Assembly: GCA_903921325.1 (NCBI GenBank)
Contig: CAIXPL010000016.1
Coordinates: forward strand, 186,001 to 250,000
Direction of reading: 5' to 3'
Source: an uncultured Pseudomonadota bacterium
Lineage (GTDB): Bacteria; Pseudomonadota; Gammaproteobacteria; Burkholderiales; SG8-39
Length of the DNA: 64,000 bases
The first letter of the stretch is position 1. Each line of letters begins with the position of its first letter. The position numbers and the translations under genes are program-made. The notes beneath the pieces were generated by a model. The model made no database searches and was not told where the DNA came from. It saw nothing but the letters and a program-made list of their open reading frames with translations. This document shows positions 45,053-53,189 of the stretch, piece after piece.

Positions 45053-46750
45053 TCAGGGTTTGAGTGGCGGGCCGGCAAAAGCGCTGGCGTAGGGACCGAT
45101 TGCGGTCATATCAACTTCTACCAGCAAGGGGCCACGCTGGGAAATGGCCTCACCCACCACGGTGTCAAACTCATCGCTGCGGCTGATGCGGCGGTAGCCC
45201 AATCCAAGGGCGGCGGCGAAGGTCTCAAATTGCGGCGTGTGCAGGTCGACATAATGACGTCGTCCGCCATATTGCGCGTCCTGGATATTACGGATGACGC
45301 CATAGCCGCGATCGTTCATCACGAACAAGGTGACGTCGGCCTTCTCCTGCACCAGCGTGGCAAGCTCGCCCACGTTGACCATCAAGCCACCGTCACCGCT
45401 CAGGCACAAGGTCTTGCGCTCGGGGGCAGCAAGCGCGGCGCCAAGGGCCATCTGTATACCCATGCCGATGCCACCACCCATGGCATGCACGCCTTCACGC
45501 GGACCGCGCAACATGACGGCGCGATTGCCCCAGGTGCTGTTGGATACGGTGACGTCGCGCACCCACAGGCAGGGGCGCGCGGCGCTCGCGCGATTGAGGG
45601 CATCGACCAGGCCGCGATAGGGACCCAGCATGGCTTCGATCCGCGCCGTGGCCGCGCCACGGGTGGTGGCCAGATCGGCGGCAAACGCGGGGTCGATCTG
45701 CATGCGACCGCGCAAGCGGGAGGCGAGGCCCGCCAGCGTGAGAGCCGCATCACCGGTGACAAACCCATCCGATGGATATGAGCGCGCATCGCGCGAGGCA
45801 TCGGCGTCGATCCGGTACAGCGGGCGCGGCAGTTTCAGGGCATAGCGCAGCGTTTCGTTGCTGCGCAATTGCGAGCCGACCACCAGCATGGCGTCACAGC
45901 GGCCATAGAACTGCTCGACCTCGGGATACAGGTTGTAGGCACCGAGGGACATCGGATGGCGTTCGTCGATAATGCCGCGCCCCTGCACGCTGGTTACCAC
46001 CCCAAAGCCCAGCGCCACGAGTGCGGCCACCTCACGCTCGGCGGCACGTGCACCACCGCCTAGCCACAGTAGCGGACGACGGGCGCGGCTCAGGGCCTCG
46101 GCCAGTCGATCGAGGCTTGCCTCGTCCACGGGGAGTGAGGCAATCGGCAAAGGTGCGAGCTCGCGCGGACAGGCGAGTGTTGATTGCTGCACATCGATCG
46201 GAATTTCAACGGCGACCGGGCCTGATGGCGAGCTAAGTGCCGTGCGGGAGGCCTCGCGCAAAATGCCAAGCGTTGCATCGGCAGACCAGACCCGGTAGGC
46301 GCGCTTGGATACTGCGCTCATCATCGCCAGTTGATCACGGGCTTCATGGATGTAACCCCAGCCACGATCGAGCCACGGGCGCTCGATCTGGCCGGTGATA
46401 TGCAATAAGGGCGTGCCCGCGGTGAACGCTTCCACCATCGAGCCACAGGTGTTACCAGCCGCCGTGCCGGTACTTGAAATGACCACGCCGAGGCCGCCAC
46501 GCACCCGCGCATTCGCATCGGCCATATTGGCTGCACCCTGTTCGCTGCGGGCGGCAACAAAGCGAATCCTGCCGCGCTGCGCGATGGCATCGAGGATCGG
46601 CATATTGTGAATCGAGATCACGCCAAAGACAGTGTCGACGCCCGCGGCTTCCAGAAAGCGCGCGGTGAGTTCACCGGCAGTGATCGATTCAGTGGCCGCG
46701 CTCGTGCCAGTGGCGGCAGCCGCAGGGATGTCTGGATGGGTAGCGGTCAT
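45053..46750 (-). CDS. Thiamine diphosphate-dependent enzyme (acetolactate synthase/decarboxylase-like)
   Basis: The 565-residue protein has the three-domain ThDP layout. The N-terminal Pyr domain carries the activating glutamate E70 in ARSEQGAANMAD. The middle domain contains LWLGGGARAAEREVAAL. The C-terminal PP domain has GDGGLMVNVGELATL followed by MNDRGYGVIRN, with Asp and Asn binding Mg-ThDP. It may be a 2-oxo-acid decarboxylase or carboligase. True acetolactate synthase is less likely because there is no small subunit gene nearby. The IclR gene ends 27 bases upstream on the same strand, implying co-transcription. Confidence 0.88.
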   Translation of the reverse strand: MTATHPDIPAAAATGTSAATESITAGELTARFLEAAGVDTVFGVISIHNMPILDAIAQRGRIRFVAARSEQGAANMADANARVRGGLGVVISSTGTAAGNTCGSMVEAFTAGTPLLHITGQIERPWLDRGWGYIHEARDQLAMMSAVSKRAYRVWSADATLGILREASRTALSSPSGPVAVEIPIDVQQSTLACPRELAPLPIASLPVDEASLDRLAEALSRARRPLLWLGGGARAAEREVAALVALGFGVVTSVQGRGIIDERHPMSLGAYNLYPEVEQFYGRCDAMLVVGSQLRSNETLRYALKLPRPLYRIDADASRDARSYPSDGFVTGDAALTLAGLASRLRGRMQIDPAFAADLATTRGAATARIEAMLGPYRGLVDALNRASAARPCLWVRDVTVSNSTWGNRAVMLRGPREGVHAMGGGIGMGIQMALGAALAAPERKTLCLSGDGGLMVNVGELATLVQEKADVTLFVMNDRGYGVIRNIQDAQYGGRRHYVDLHTPQFETFAAALGLGYRRISRSDEFDTVVGEAISQRGPLLVEVDMTAIGPYASAFAGPPLKP

Positions 46751-46777
46751 GGTTTGGTTTCCAGGGAAGGGAGCGGA

Positions 46778-47677
46778 TCAGGCACGATGGATAAGAGTAT
46801 CGCCGAGCGCACTGCGGCCGTTGGCATTGCTGCGCGCCGCACGATCGCCAGCCATCGGAGCGACCAGCGGTTGCGCGCGGTAATTGAGTCGATGCGACAG
46901 TTCGGCCGCTGCATTGCGCACGGCATCGATCAGGTGCTCGGCCTGGGGCGTCGCGGGCAGCGCTGGCTGCAGCAGGGTGATCGACAGGGCGGCCACGGGC
47001 ACTGCCTGACCGTCCAGAACCGCGGCGGCAATCGCCGAGATACCCGCCTCGAAATGCGATTCGCTGATCGCCACACCCCGTGCGCGATCGGCATGTGCGC
47101 GTTCGATCAGACCATTCACCGTGATTGTGGTGCGGTTGGAGAATCGCTGCAGTGTGGATCCGGCGTACAGGGCGCTGATCGCCTGATCGCTCATATAGGC
47201 AAGAAACATCCGGCCAAGGGCGGTGGCGTGCACCGGCAAGCGCGTTCCAACCGAAACATTGCTGGAGAAATGCGACGGCCCCAGCACATGCATAACATAA
47301 ACCACTTCACGCTGATCGCGCAGTGCCAGTTGTGCCGTGCAGCCGCATTCGTCGCGCAGATTCGCCAGAATCGGTCGAGCAAGTTCTGTGATGGGTAGTG
47401 CCGCTACATATTCAAAACCGAGCCGCAGCACCGCCGGACCCAGGCGGTAATCATTACCGGTTCGCTCCAGATAGCCCAGGTATTCCAGGGTCTGGATGAG
47501 ACGGAACGCCGAGGATCGTGGCACTTCGAGCGCACGCGCGACCGCGGCCGCGCCGAGCACAGTGCGGCCGCGATCAAACAATTGCAATAGTTTCAGGCCG
47601 CGCTCAAGCCCCGGCACGATGTAGCGCTGATCGGTCGCCGTGACCGCCGATTTCTTCGCTGATTGACTCGCTGGCAT
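46778..47677 (-). CDS. IclR-family transcriptional regulator
   Basis: The 299-residue protein has an N-terminal winged helix (YIVPGLERGLKLLQLFDRGR, VARALEVPRSSAFRLIQTLEYLGYLERTG reading on from there) and a C-terminal effector domain with LRDECGCTAQLALRDQREVVYV and PVHATALGRMFLAYM. IclR proteins control aromatic degradation operons as repressors or activators. Co-directional with the ThDP enzyme gene, it may regulate this cluster and itself. There is no ribosome site before the ATG at 47677 on the coding strand. The upstream gap holds an inverted repeat that could be its own operator. Confidence 0.93.
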   Translation of the reverse strand: MPASQSAKKSAVTATDQRYIVPGLERGLKLLQLFDRGRTVLGAAAVARALEVPRSSAFRLIQTLEYLGYLERTGNDYRLGPAVLRLGFEYVAALPITELARPILANLRDECGCTAQLALRDQREVVYVMHVLGPSHFSSNVSVGTRLPVHATALGRMFLAYMSDQAISALYAGSTLQRFSNRTTITVNGLIERAHADRARGVAISESHFEAGISAIAAAVLDGQAVPVAALSITLLQPALPATPQAEHLIDAVRNAAAELSHRLNYRAQPLVAPMAGDRAARSNANGRSALGDTLIHRA

Positions 47678-47691
47678 CAGGAGGCTCGAAT

Positions 47692-47708
47692 GGACTCAGT
47701 GAGAGTCC
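47692..47708. promoter_or_regulatory. Inverted repeat upstream of the IclR gene
   Basis: GGACTC (47692-47697) and GAGTCC (47703-47708) are perfect arms around AGTGA, 15 bases upstream of the IclR start codon. A further GACTCGGA lies about 20 bases on. This is a reasonable autoregulatory site, though unproven. Confidence 0.35.
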
Positions 47709-47798
47709 GATGCACTCTGTATGACTCGGATCTGCATTGGCGAAACTCGAGTGGGCAGCGGGACGTTGGAGGCATCGGCGGGCTCGGTCAGGATCGCT

Positions 47799-48623
47799 TC
47801 AGCACAGACCCAGACGGTGGGCAAATTCACTGATTGCCTGGTTCACCTGGTCGGGGGATTCCACATAGCTCGCATGGCCCGGCCCGGGCAGCACCCGAAA
47901 CTCAGCCTGCGCAAACGCCTTGGCCACCAATTCACAATCGGCCGGCGGAGTCACCCGGTCTTCGCTACCGCATAGAACCAGAGTCGGGCCGGCGTAGCAG
48001 TGCGCATCGTCAATCGCAGATCCTCCGGCAAGCAGGTGGGCCGCTTGCGCGTGGCCACGCCGATCGAGTGCCGCCATGTTCTCACGCACCAACGCCAGCG
48101 CCTCGGGCGTGGCCTGTGCGGACAGCAGGTTGTGTGCGCGAGCCTCAGCGAGGCCCTGCGGTCCCAACTCGTCCATGGCTTTCAGTCGCGCCTGCAGGCG
48201 CGCATCGCGCAGTGCAGCGCTTGCGCGGCCATAGCCATTGGCCGGACTGATCAGCACGAGTCCCGCGAGTGCTTGCGGGCGAGTCGCCGCCAAGCGACAA
48301 GCGACCAGCGCTCCCAATGATTGTGCGACCAGCAAGCAGTCTTTGACATCCAGAGCGTCGAGCAAACCCTGCAATGCATCGGCGTAGTCACCGGCGTCCG
48401 GATTTTCACTGGCCAAGTGCATCGACTCACCATAGCCAGGCGCATCCCAGGCAATCACCCGGAAATGATTGCCGAAGCGTTGCAATTGATGCACCCACGA
48501 TCCCGATGCCGAACCGATGCCATGCAACAGCACCAGGGTCTGGCCGTTCGGCGAACCGCTTTGGCGATAGCCGATCGGCCCGTTGCGGGTCGTCGCGATC
48601 CGGTGGGGAAAATCAGGCAGCAC
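47799..48623 (-). CDS. Alpha/beta-fold hydrolase
   Basis: The 274-residue protein has the oxyanion loop VLLHGIGSASGSW, the nucleophile S102 in LVAQSLGALVAC, the acidic residue in LCGSEDRVTPP and the histidine in GPGHASYVE. The first glycine of the usual GxSxG elbow is alanine here. The pattern is near 3-oxoadipate enol-lactonase and the meta-cleavage hydrolases, fitting a ring-degradation cluster. The precise substrate is not identifiable. It follows the cupin gene by three bases, so the pair should be expressed together. Confidence 0.87.
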   Translation of the reverse strand: MLPDFPHRIATTRNGPIGYRQSGSPNGQTLVLLHGIGSASGSWVHQLQRFGNHFRVIAWDAPGYGESMHLASENPDAGDYADALQGLLDALDVKDCLLVAQSLGALVACRLAATRPQALAGLVLISPANGYGRASAALRDARLQARLKAMDELGPQGLAEARAHNLLSAQATPEALALVRENMAALDRRGHAQAAHLLAGGSAIDDAHCYAGPTLVLCGSEDRVTPPADCELVAKAFAQAEFRVLPGPGHASYVESPDQVNQAISEFAHRLGLC

Positions 48624-48626
48624 GTA

Positions 48627-49166
48627 TCAGCGCCGGATTTTGGATAGCGGCGAGTCGGGCGGGTAATTCGGCGTGACCGGCTTCGCGGCACCCAGCATCA
48701 CGCACATCAGCGCATCTTCCTCACCAATATTGTGCTCTTCGCGATAGACCCCCGGCGGGACCGAGATCAGATCACGTTCGCCCAACACCGACTCCCAACG
48801 TTCGCCATCCTTCTCGCAGATGACCTTCATGCGGCCACGCATGACGAAGAAGATTTCTTCCACATCGTGGTGAATATGCATCGGGCCGACATGGCCAGCC
48901 GGGATCAGCATGGTCGAGAACGTGAAATGACCCGATGGCACGGTGTTGGAATCGGTCGCCACGCCGGTGCCACCGGTGCCGACATAGCGCATTTGTGCGC
49001 GCCGGTACTTCGGGTCGTAGTCCGCCTGAAACTTGAGCGCATCCCAGTCATAACGCCGGGTGGAATGGCGCGCCACGCGCGATTCGAGCCATTGCTCGAG
49101 CGTGCTGCCTGCGGGACGCTCCCAGCTCGCATTGGCCGTATCGGTGCTGCGGTCTGCTTCAGCCAT
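48627..49166 (-). CDS. Cupin-domain protein
   Basis: The 179-residue single-domain cupin has metal-binding motif 1 in GPMHIHHDVEEIFFVMRGRM and motif 2 around ISVPPGVYREEHNIGEED. Such small cupins act as dioxygenases, isomerases or ligand-binding proteins in degradation pathways; nothing here singles one out. AAGGAG about nine bases before the ATG at 49166 is a good ribosome site and decides against a longer start at 49214. It is paired with the downstream hydrolase and separated from the SDR gene by 114 bases, where I see no clear promoter. Confidence 0.85.
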   Translation of the reverse strand: MAEADRSTDTANASWERPAGSTLEQWLESRVARHSTRRYDWDALKFQADYDPKYRRAQMRYVGTGGTGVATDSNTVPSGHFTFSTMLIPAGHVGPMHIHHDVEEIFFVMRGRMKVICEKDGERWESVLGERDLISVPPGVYREEHNIGEEDALMCVMLGAAKPVTPNYPPDSPLSKIRR

Positions 49167-49280
49167 GATGGTGATCTCCTTGTTCGGACTGCCACTCAAA
49201 AGACGTGCGCTCAAATCGACGATGCGGTCTCAGGATGTACGCGAACGGTCACCCGCCCGGGCATGTCCTGAGGCGTTGCA

Positions 49281-50021
49281 CTACACAAATACAAATCCCC
49301 CATTGACGGGCAAGGTTTGCCCGGTAATGAATCCACCGGCTGCCGAGAGCAGGAACACCAGTGCACCGCTCACATCGGCAGGTACCTGCGCGCGCGGCAT
49401 GGCGCGGCCACTACGGTAATGTTCATGTCGCGCGACGGGCACATACTCGGTGGCCTCCACCTCGGTGAGTCCGGGTGCAATCGCGTTGACCGCGATGGAA
49501 TCCGCACCCAGCTCGCGTGCCAGTGATCGGGTCATGGCAATGATGGCGCCTTTGCTGGTGACATAGGCAAGCAGGCGCGGGGCACCCCAGAGTGCGGTGT
49601 CCGAGGCGATGTTGACGACCCGGCCGCGGCCACTGTGGCGCAGGGCCGGCAACACCGCGCGGGTCATCAGCCAGGTGCCGCGCACATTGACCTCCATCAC
49701 CCGGTTCCAGGTGTCAATGTCCAGCTCATCGGCGAACTTGCCACCGGAGTCGGTGACTGCAGCGCAATTGACAAGGCCATCGAGTCCGCCGAGCCAGTCG
49801 GTGCACTGTGCCGCGCATCGTTCAATCGATTGCGGATCACGCAGATCGAGTTCGATAAAGCGGATACCGAGCGTGGCGGCCGTTTGCTCGCCGCGCTCGC
49901 GCAGGATGTCTGCAATCACGACCTCGGCACCGGCCTCGCGGCAGGCGCGGGCGAAGTCAGCCCCCAGACCGCGCGCGCCTCCGGTGATCAATACCTTGAA
50001 ATGATCGAGCGCAGCGCTCAT
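49281..50021 (-). CDS. SDR-family oxidoreductase
   Basis: The 246-residue short-chain dehydrogenase has the nucleotide loop TGGARGLGADFA, NCAAVTDSG, and the catalytic Ser and YxxxK in NIASDTALWG and AYVTSKGAI, plus VNAIAPGLTEVEATEYV. The acidic residue in VVIADILRE suggests NAD over NADP. Its start overlaps the stop of the VanA-type oxygenase by four bases (ATGA), pointing to consecutive steps on one substrate, for example oxidation of a dihydrodiol or hydroxylated product. It ends with PVNGGFVFV, the usual SDR C-terminus. Confidence 0.92.
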   Translation of the reverse strand: MSAALDHFKVLITGGARGLGADFARACREAGAEVVIADILRERGEQTAATLGIRFIELDLRDPQSIERCAAQCTDWLGGLDGLVNCAAVTDSGGKFADELDIDTWNRVMEVNVRGTWLMTRAVLPALRHSGRGRVVNIASDTALWGAPRLLAYVTSKGAIIAMTRSLARELGADSIAVNAIAPGLTEVEATEYVPVARHEHYRSGRAMPRAQVPADVSGALVFLLSAAGGFITGQTLPVNGGFVFV

Positions 50022-51055
50022 GCGATGGCGTGTCCTGCCTCGGCCAATGCCTTCAGATGCGCACGACCCACCTCTTCGATACGGCGGCGGATACGCACCA
50101 TGCCCGCGTCGTGCTGATAGAGATATTCGCTAGCGCGCGGGTCCGGTGCCATGTTCTCGAGCACGACCCGGTCTTGTTCGAGCACCGTCCAATGCAGGCC
50201 TTCGAGGCGGTTGCGGTACATGAACTTCCACACATTGGCCTGCCAACCCGCTACCTGACGGCAGCGCCAGAAAAACACCAGGCAATGCTCGTCATCGACC
50301 GGTGTGCAATAGCCGATGATGAAAAACGAGCCACCCGGGCCGTAGCGCCGCTTGTACGGTATCGACAGACGCATCCAGAAGCTGGCTGATTCACCCCATT
50401 CGACCCAGTCGAAATTGATGTCACGCTGCCCGACTTTTTCAAACACCAGACCCTGCGGCGTCTTGCGCGTACGCATCTCGGCCTGGCGGTCGCCCTCGGC
50501 CATGGAGTGCGATACCGCATGCAGATAGGCGCCATGCATCGGGTCCATCACATTGTCCACGGCGAACTGCCAGTTGCAGTTCCAGTGCGACGTGCACAGC
50601 ATCGAGCCCCATTCCGGTGAGGCCAACTGCTCGGGGAATTCAAGCGGCTCGGGCTCGCGATGCAGTTCATCGCCAAACCACAGAAAAATCGCCCCATGGG
50701 CTTCTTTCACCGGGTAGGCGCGCACACAGCGCTCTTCCACCATCGGGCAGGCTTGCACCGCGGGCACGTCAACGATATGACCATCACCGGCAATTTCCAC
50801 GCCGTGATACCAGCAGGCGACGCGATCCCCCAGATTCCATCCAAGCGAGAGGCGCGCAGCACGATGCGGGCAGCGATCCTCCAGTGCGTGGACATCGCCG
50901 TTGGTGTCGCGCCACAGCACGATAGGTTCACCCAGGCGCGTGATTCCCAGTGGCGCATCGTGCAACCGCCAGGAAGGTACGACCGGGTACCAGGCATTGC
51001 GTACCCCGCGGGTCACATAGCTCTTCAGCACCTGCTTGTCGATCGTCATATCCAT
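50018..51055 (-). CDS. Rieske oxygenase of the vanillate O-demethylase (VanA) type
   Basis: The 345-residue oxygenase is shorter than the phthalate-type copies and has the VanA-like start RGVRNAWYPVVPSW. Rieske ligands are C62, H64, C81 and H84; the mononuclear iron ligands are D171, H174 and H179 in NVMDPMHGAYLH. Members demethylate methoxy-aromatics or hydroxylate other ring acids. The ATG at 51055 has GGAGAGG upstream and replaces a longer reading from 51079. It lies in an operon after an ABC importer core and before an SDR, so the importer probably delivers its substrate. No reductase gene is adjacent. Confidence 0.9.
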   Translation of the reverse strand: MDMTIDKQVLKSYVTRGVRNAWYPVVPSWRLHDAPLGITRLGEPIVLWRDTNGDVHALEDRCPHRAARLSLGWNLGDRVACWYHGVEIAGDGHIVDVPAVQACPMVEERCVRAYPVKEAHGAIFLWFGDELHREPEPLEFPEQLASPEWGSMLCTSHWNCNWQFAVDNVMDPMHGAYLHAVSHSMAEGDRQAEMRTRKTPQGLVFEKVGQRDINFDWVEWGESASFWMRLSIPYKRRYGPGGSFFIIGYCTPVDDEHCLVFFWRCRQVAGWQANVWKFMYRNRLEGLHWTVLEQDRVVLENMAPDPRASEYLYQHDAGMVRIRRRIEEVGRAHLKALAEAGHAIA

Positions 51056-51075
51056 GGAGCCCTCTCCTCGTGCAA

Positions 51076-51921
51076 TCAACTGGTTTTTAACTGGGCGCGC
51101 GGCAGGTAGTGCAGCACTTTGCGCTCGATCATTGCGACGGCACCATAGGCCACGATGCCAATCAGTGTGAGCATGATGATCGACACCATCACCAGGGCGG
51201 TGTTGCCCTGGCCCTCGCCATAGGTCAGCAGATAGCCCAGGCCCTTGTTGCCGCCGACGAGCTCACCGACCACTACACCGATCACCGCCAGCGTGGAGGC
51301 GATGCGCAGGCCAGAGAACAGCGGTGACATGGTCGATGGATACTCAATCATGCGAAAGATCTGCCAGCGTGACGCCGAGAAGGTGCGCGCGAGATTGATC
51401 AGATCCGGATCGACGGTGCGAATGGCCGAGAGCACATTGACCATGACCGGGAAGAACACGATCAGGATGGCGACCAGAATCTTCGGGTAGACCGTGAACC
51501 CAAGCCACATGACAAAGAGCGGTGCGAAGGCCACTTTGGGTGCGATCTGCAGGGCCAGCAAATAAGGCGAGAGCACCAGTTCCGATTTGGGTGAGACGCC
51601 CAGCGCACAGCCGATGGCCAGCCCGAGCAGGGAGCCGAGCACAAATCCGACAATGACCTCGATCGAGGTGATGCCGGTATGTAGCCACAGACCCTCATCG
51701 TGTTGTGCGCGTAGAAACTCCTGCCAGACCCTGGAGGCGGGCGGAAGAATGAATTCCGGGATGTGCAGCAAACCGGGCAACCATTCCCAGGCAGCCAGAA
51801 ACGCGATCAGCACCGAGGCACTGGCAATCACCACACCTTGTGTGATTTGTCCGTCCGCGGCGATCGGACGGTTCTCGGTGCGCTTGGGCGTCGCCGGATC
51901 GATCAGGGGCGGCGGGCTCAT
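51076..51921 (-). CDS. ABC transporter permease (SsuC/TauC/NitT type)
   Basis: The 281-residue inner-membrane protein has about six hydrophobic segments and the coupling loop DLINLARTFSASRWQIFRMI, with GLRIASTLAVIGVVVGELVG after it, as in the taurine, sulfonate, nitrate and aromatic-acid importers. The N-terminal ILPPASRVWQEFL is also characteristic. Its start overlaps the ATPase gene stop by four bases. The solute-binding protein that this family requires is missing from the neighbourhood, so it must be encoded elsewhere. Confidence 0.93.
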   Translation of the reverse strand: MSPPPLIDPATPKRTENRPIAADGQITQGVVIASASVLIAFLAAWEWLPGLLHIPEFILPPASRVWQEFLRAQHDEGLWLHTGITSIEVIVGFVLGSLLGLAIGCALGVSPKSELVLSPYLLALQIAPKVAFAPLFVMWLGFTVYPKILVAILIVFFPVMVNVLSAIRTVDPDLINLARTFSASRWQIFRMIEYPSTMSPLFSGLRIASTLAVIGVVVGELVGGNKGLGYLLTYGEGQGNTALVMVSIIMLTLIGIVAYGAVAMIERKVLHYLPRAQLKTS

Positions 51922-52718
51922 TGATTCAACTCCTGATGTCCGATATCCAGTAGTGCGGTGAGTCCGCGCACGAACTCGGCCATGCGGACATGCTGACGCC
52001 GTCCAAACGGATTGTCGCGGTCGGGCAAATCGATGGTGATCTCCTGGATGATGCGACCCGGGCGGCGCGACATCACCAGCACGCGGTCAGACAGCGCCAC
52101 GCTTTCGACCAGATCGTGAGTGATGAACAGGGCGGTCTTTTTTTCATCGGCGAGCGATTTGGCCAGATCGGCCTGCAACACCATCTTGGTCTGGGCATCG
52201 AGCGCTGAGAAGGGCTCATCCATCAGCAGCACCAGTGGGTCAACCGCCAGCGTGCGGGCGAGTGCGGCGCGCTGACGCATGCCGCCAGAGAGCTGATGGG
52301 GGTAATGATCGGCAAAGCCGCTCAGGTGACAGCGATCGAGCAGGGCACGAGATCGTGCGCGGCGCCCGGTGGCATCAGAGCCCTGAATTTCCAGTCCGAG
52401 TTCGATGTTCTCGATGATGCTGCGCCAGGGGAGCAGGAGATCCTTTTGCAGCATGAAAGCGACCTGCGGATTGGGTCGCTCGACCCGATGACCATCGACC
52501 CATACTTCACCCTCACTGGGCGCATAGAGGCCCGCCCCCATATTGAGCAGGGTCGATTTGCCACACCCGCTCGGTCCGATCAGCGACACCACCTCGCCAT
52601 TGGCAATCGACAAGGTGACATCAGTGATTGCCGTGACCGGCTCGGCGCCCTTGCGCTGGGGCGCAAACCGCTTGGTGACCGCGCGGTACTCGATCTGTGC
52701 GTGTGCGGGTGAATTCAC
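51918..52718 (-). CDS. ABC transporter ATP-binding protein (SsuB/TauB type)
   Basis: The 266-residue ATPase has Walker A GPSGCGKSTLLNMGAGL, Q-loop MLQKDLLLPW, signature LSGGMRQRAALART, Walker B LVLLMDEPFSALDAQTK and the H-loop in LFITHDLVESVAL. It energises the adjacent permease. I start it at GTG 52718, which overlaps the upstream TGA as GTGA. A longer reading from 52766 lies entirely inside the upstream gene. Confidence 0.93.
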   Translation of the reverse strand: MNSPAHAQIEYRAVTKRFAPQRKGAEPVTAITDVTLSIANGEVVSLIGPSGCGKSTLLNMGAGLYAPSEGEVWVDGHRVERPNPQVAFMLQKDLLLPWRSIIENIELGLEIQGSDATGRRARSRALLDRCHLSGFADHYPHQLSGGMRQRAALARTLAVDPLVLLMDEPFSALDAQTKMVLQADLAKSLADEKKTALFITHDLVESVALSDRVLVMSRRPGRIIQEITIDLPDRDNPFGRRQHVRMAEFVRGLTALLDIGHQELNQ

Positions 52719-53014
52719 TTGATCGCCAGCCGCGCCAGTTCGGCCTCGAAGGTCGCACCGTCCCACGGGCGGCCTTCCAGGGTGCGCAGACCAATCTCAT
52801 TCAGACCGCTTACGACCTCCTCGAGAGTGGTGGCACCGGACTCAAAGACTTTCTCCAGTGCGTCGCCGAGCTGATTTTCATATTCAGTCGGCGCGGCCGA
52901 GCGGGTCTGCCACGGGATGTTAGCCACCTGACCGGGACGCTCGATTTCTCCCTTGCCGGCGATGCGGTTCGGGTGTGGTTGCATCCAGGGCTTCAGAAAC
53001 GGGTTGTAGTCCAA
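52715..53014 (-). CDS. Small protein with putative recombinase-like HTH domain
   Basis: With the TTG start at 53014 this is a 99-residue protein beginning LDYNPFLKPWMQPHPNRIAG (Leu read as Met). AGGGGAA about six bases upstream supports that start; an ATG at 53077 would add 21 residues. It resembles a small conserved family annotated as recombinase-like or putative DNA-binding HTH; the C-terminal half (TTLEEVVSGLNEIGLRTLEG, then RPWDGATFEAELARL) has the HTH look. I have no firm function. It heads an operon with the ABC importer, oxygenase and SDR and overlaps the ATPase gene by four bases, so it may be an accessory or regulatory part of that system. Confidence 0.72.
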   Translation of the reverse strand: MDYNPFLKPWMQPHPNRIAGKGEIERPGQVANIPWQTRSAAPTEYENQLGDALEKVFESGATTLEEVVSGLNEIGLRTLEGRPWDGATFEAELARLAIK

Positions 53015-53030
53015 GACATTCCCCTGACGT

Positions 53031-53048
53031 TGTTTCGTATGTGAAACA
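53031..53048. promoter_or_regulatory. Inverted repeat immediately upstream of the HTH-ABC-oxygenase operon
   Basis: TGTTTC (53031-53036) and GAAACA (53043-53048) form perfect arms around GTATGT. The site ends about 5 bases from the ribosome site of the TTG-started gene. Its shape fits an IclR- or GntR-type operator; an IclR gene lies about 5 kb away in the same region. Confidence 0.5.
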
Positions 53049-53108
53049 TTGATCCCTAGGTGGGACGCACGCAGCATACCACTATTGCGTGCTTTGGGTA
53101 ATTCAGAT

Positions 53109-53180
53109 GGATGCGGTCAAATCTGTGCGATCAGGTCTGCGCCAATCAAACGCGATCTGTTCAAACGGATGCGATCAAAT
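53109..53180. repeat. Degenerate short direct repeats in the operon leader
   Basis: GGATGCGGTCAAAT (53109-53122) and GGATGCGATCAAAT (53167-53180) match at 13 of 14 bases. Between them are partial copies of the TGCGATCA core at about 53126, 53138 and 53151. The stretch lies between the third Rieske oxygenase stop and the HTH operon promoter. It could be a regulatory array or just decayed repeats. Confidence 0.5.
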
Positions 53181-53189
53181 TCGCCGGGC

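Noticed and set aside
45053-46750. Acetolactate synthase large subunit for branched-chain amino acid synthesis
   Set aside because: No regulatory subunit or ilvC is adjacent and the setting is catabolic under an IclR regulator; a different ThDP reaction is more likely.
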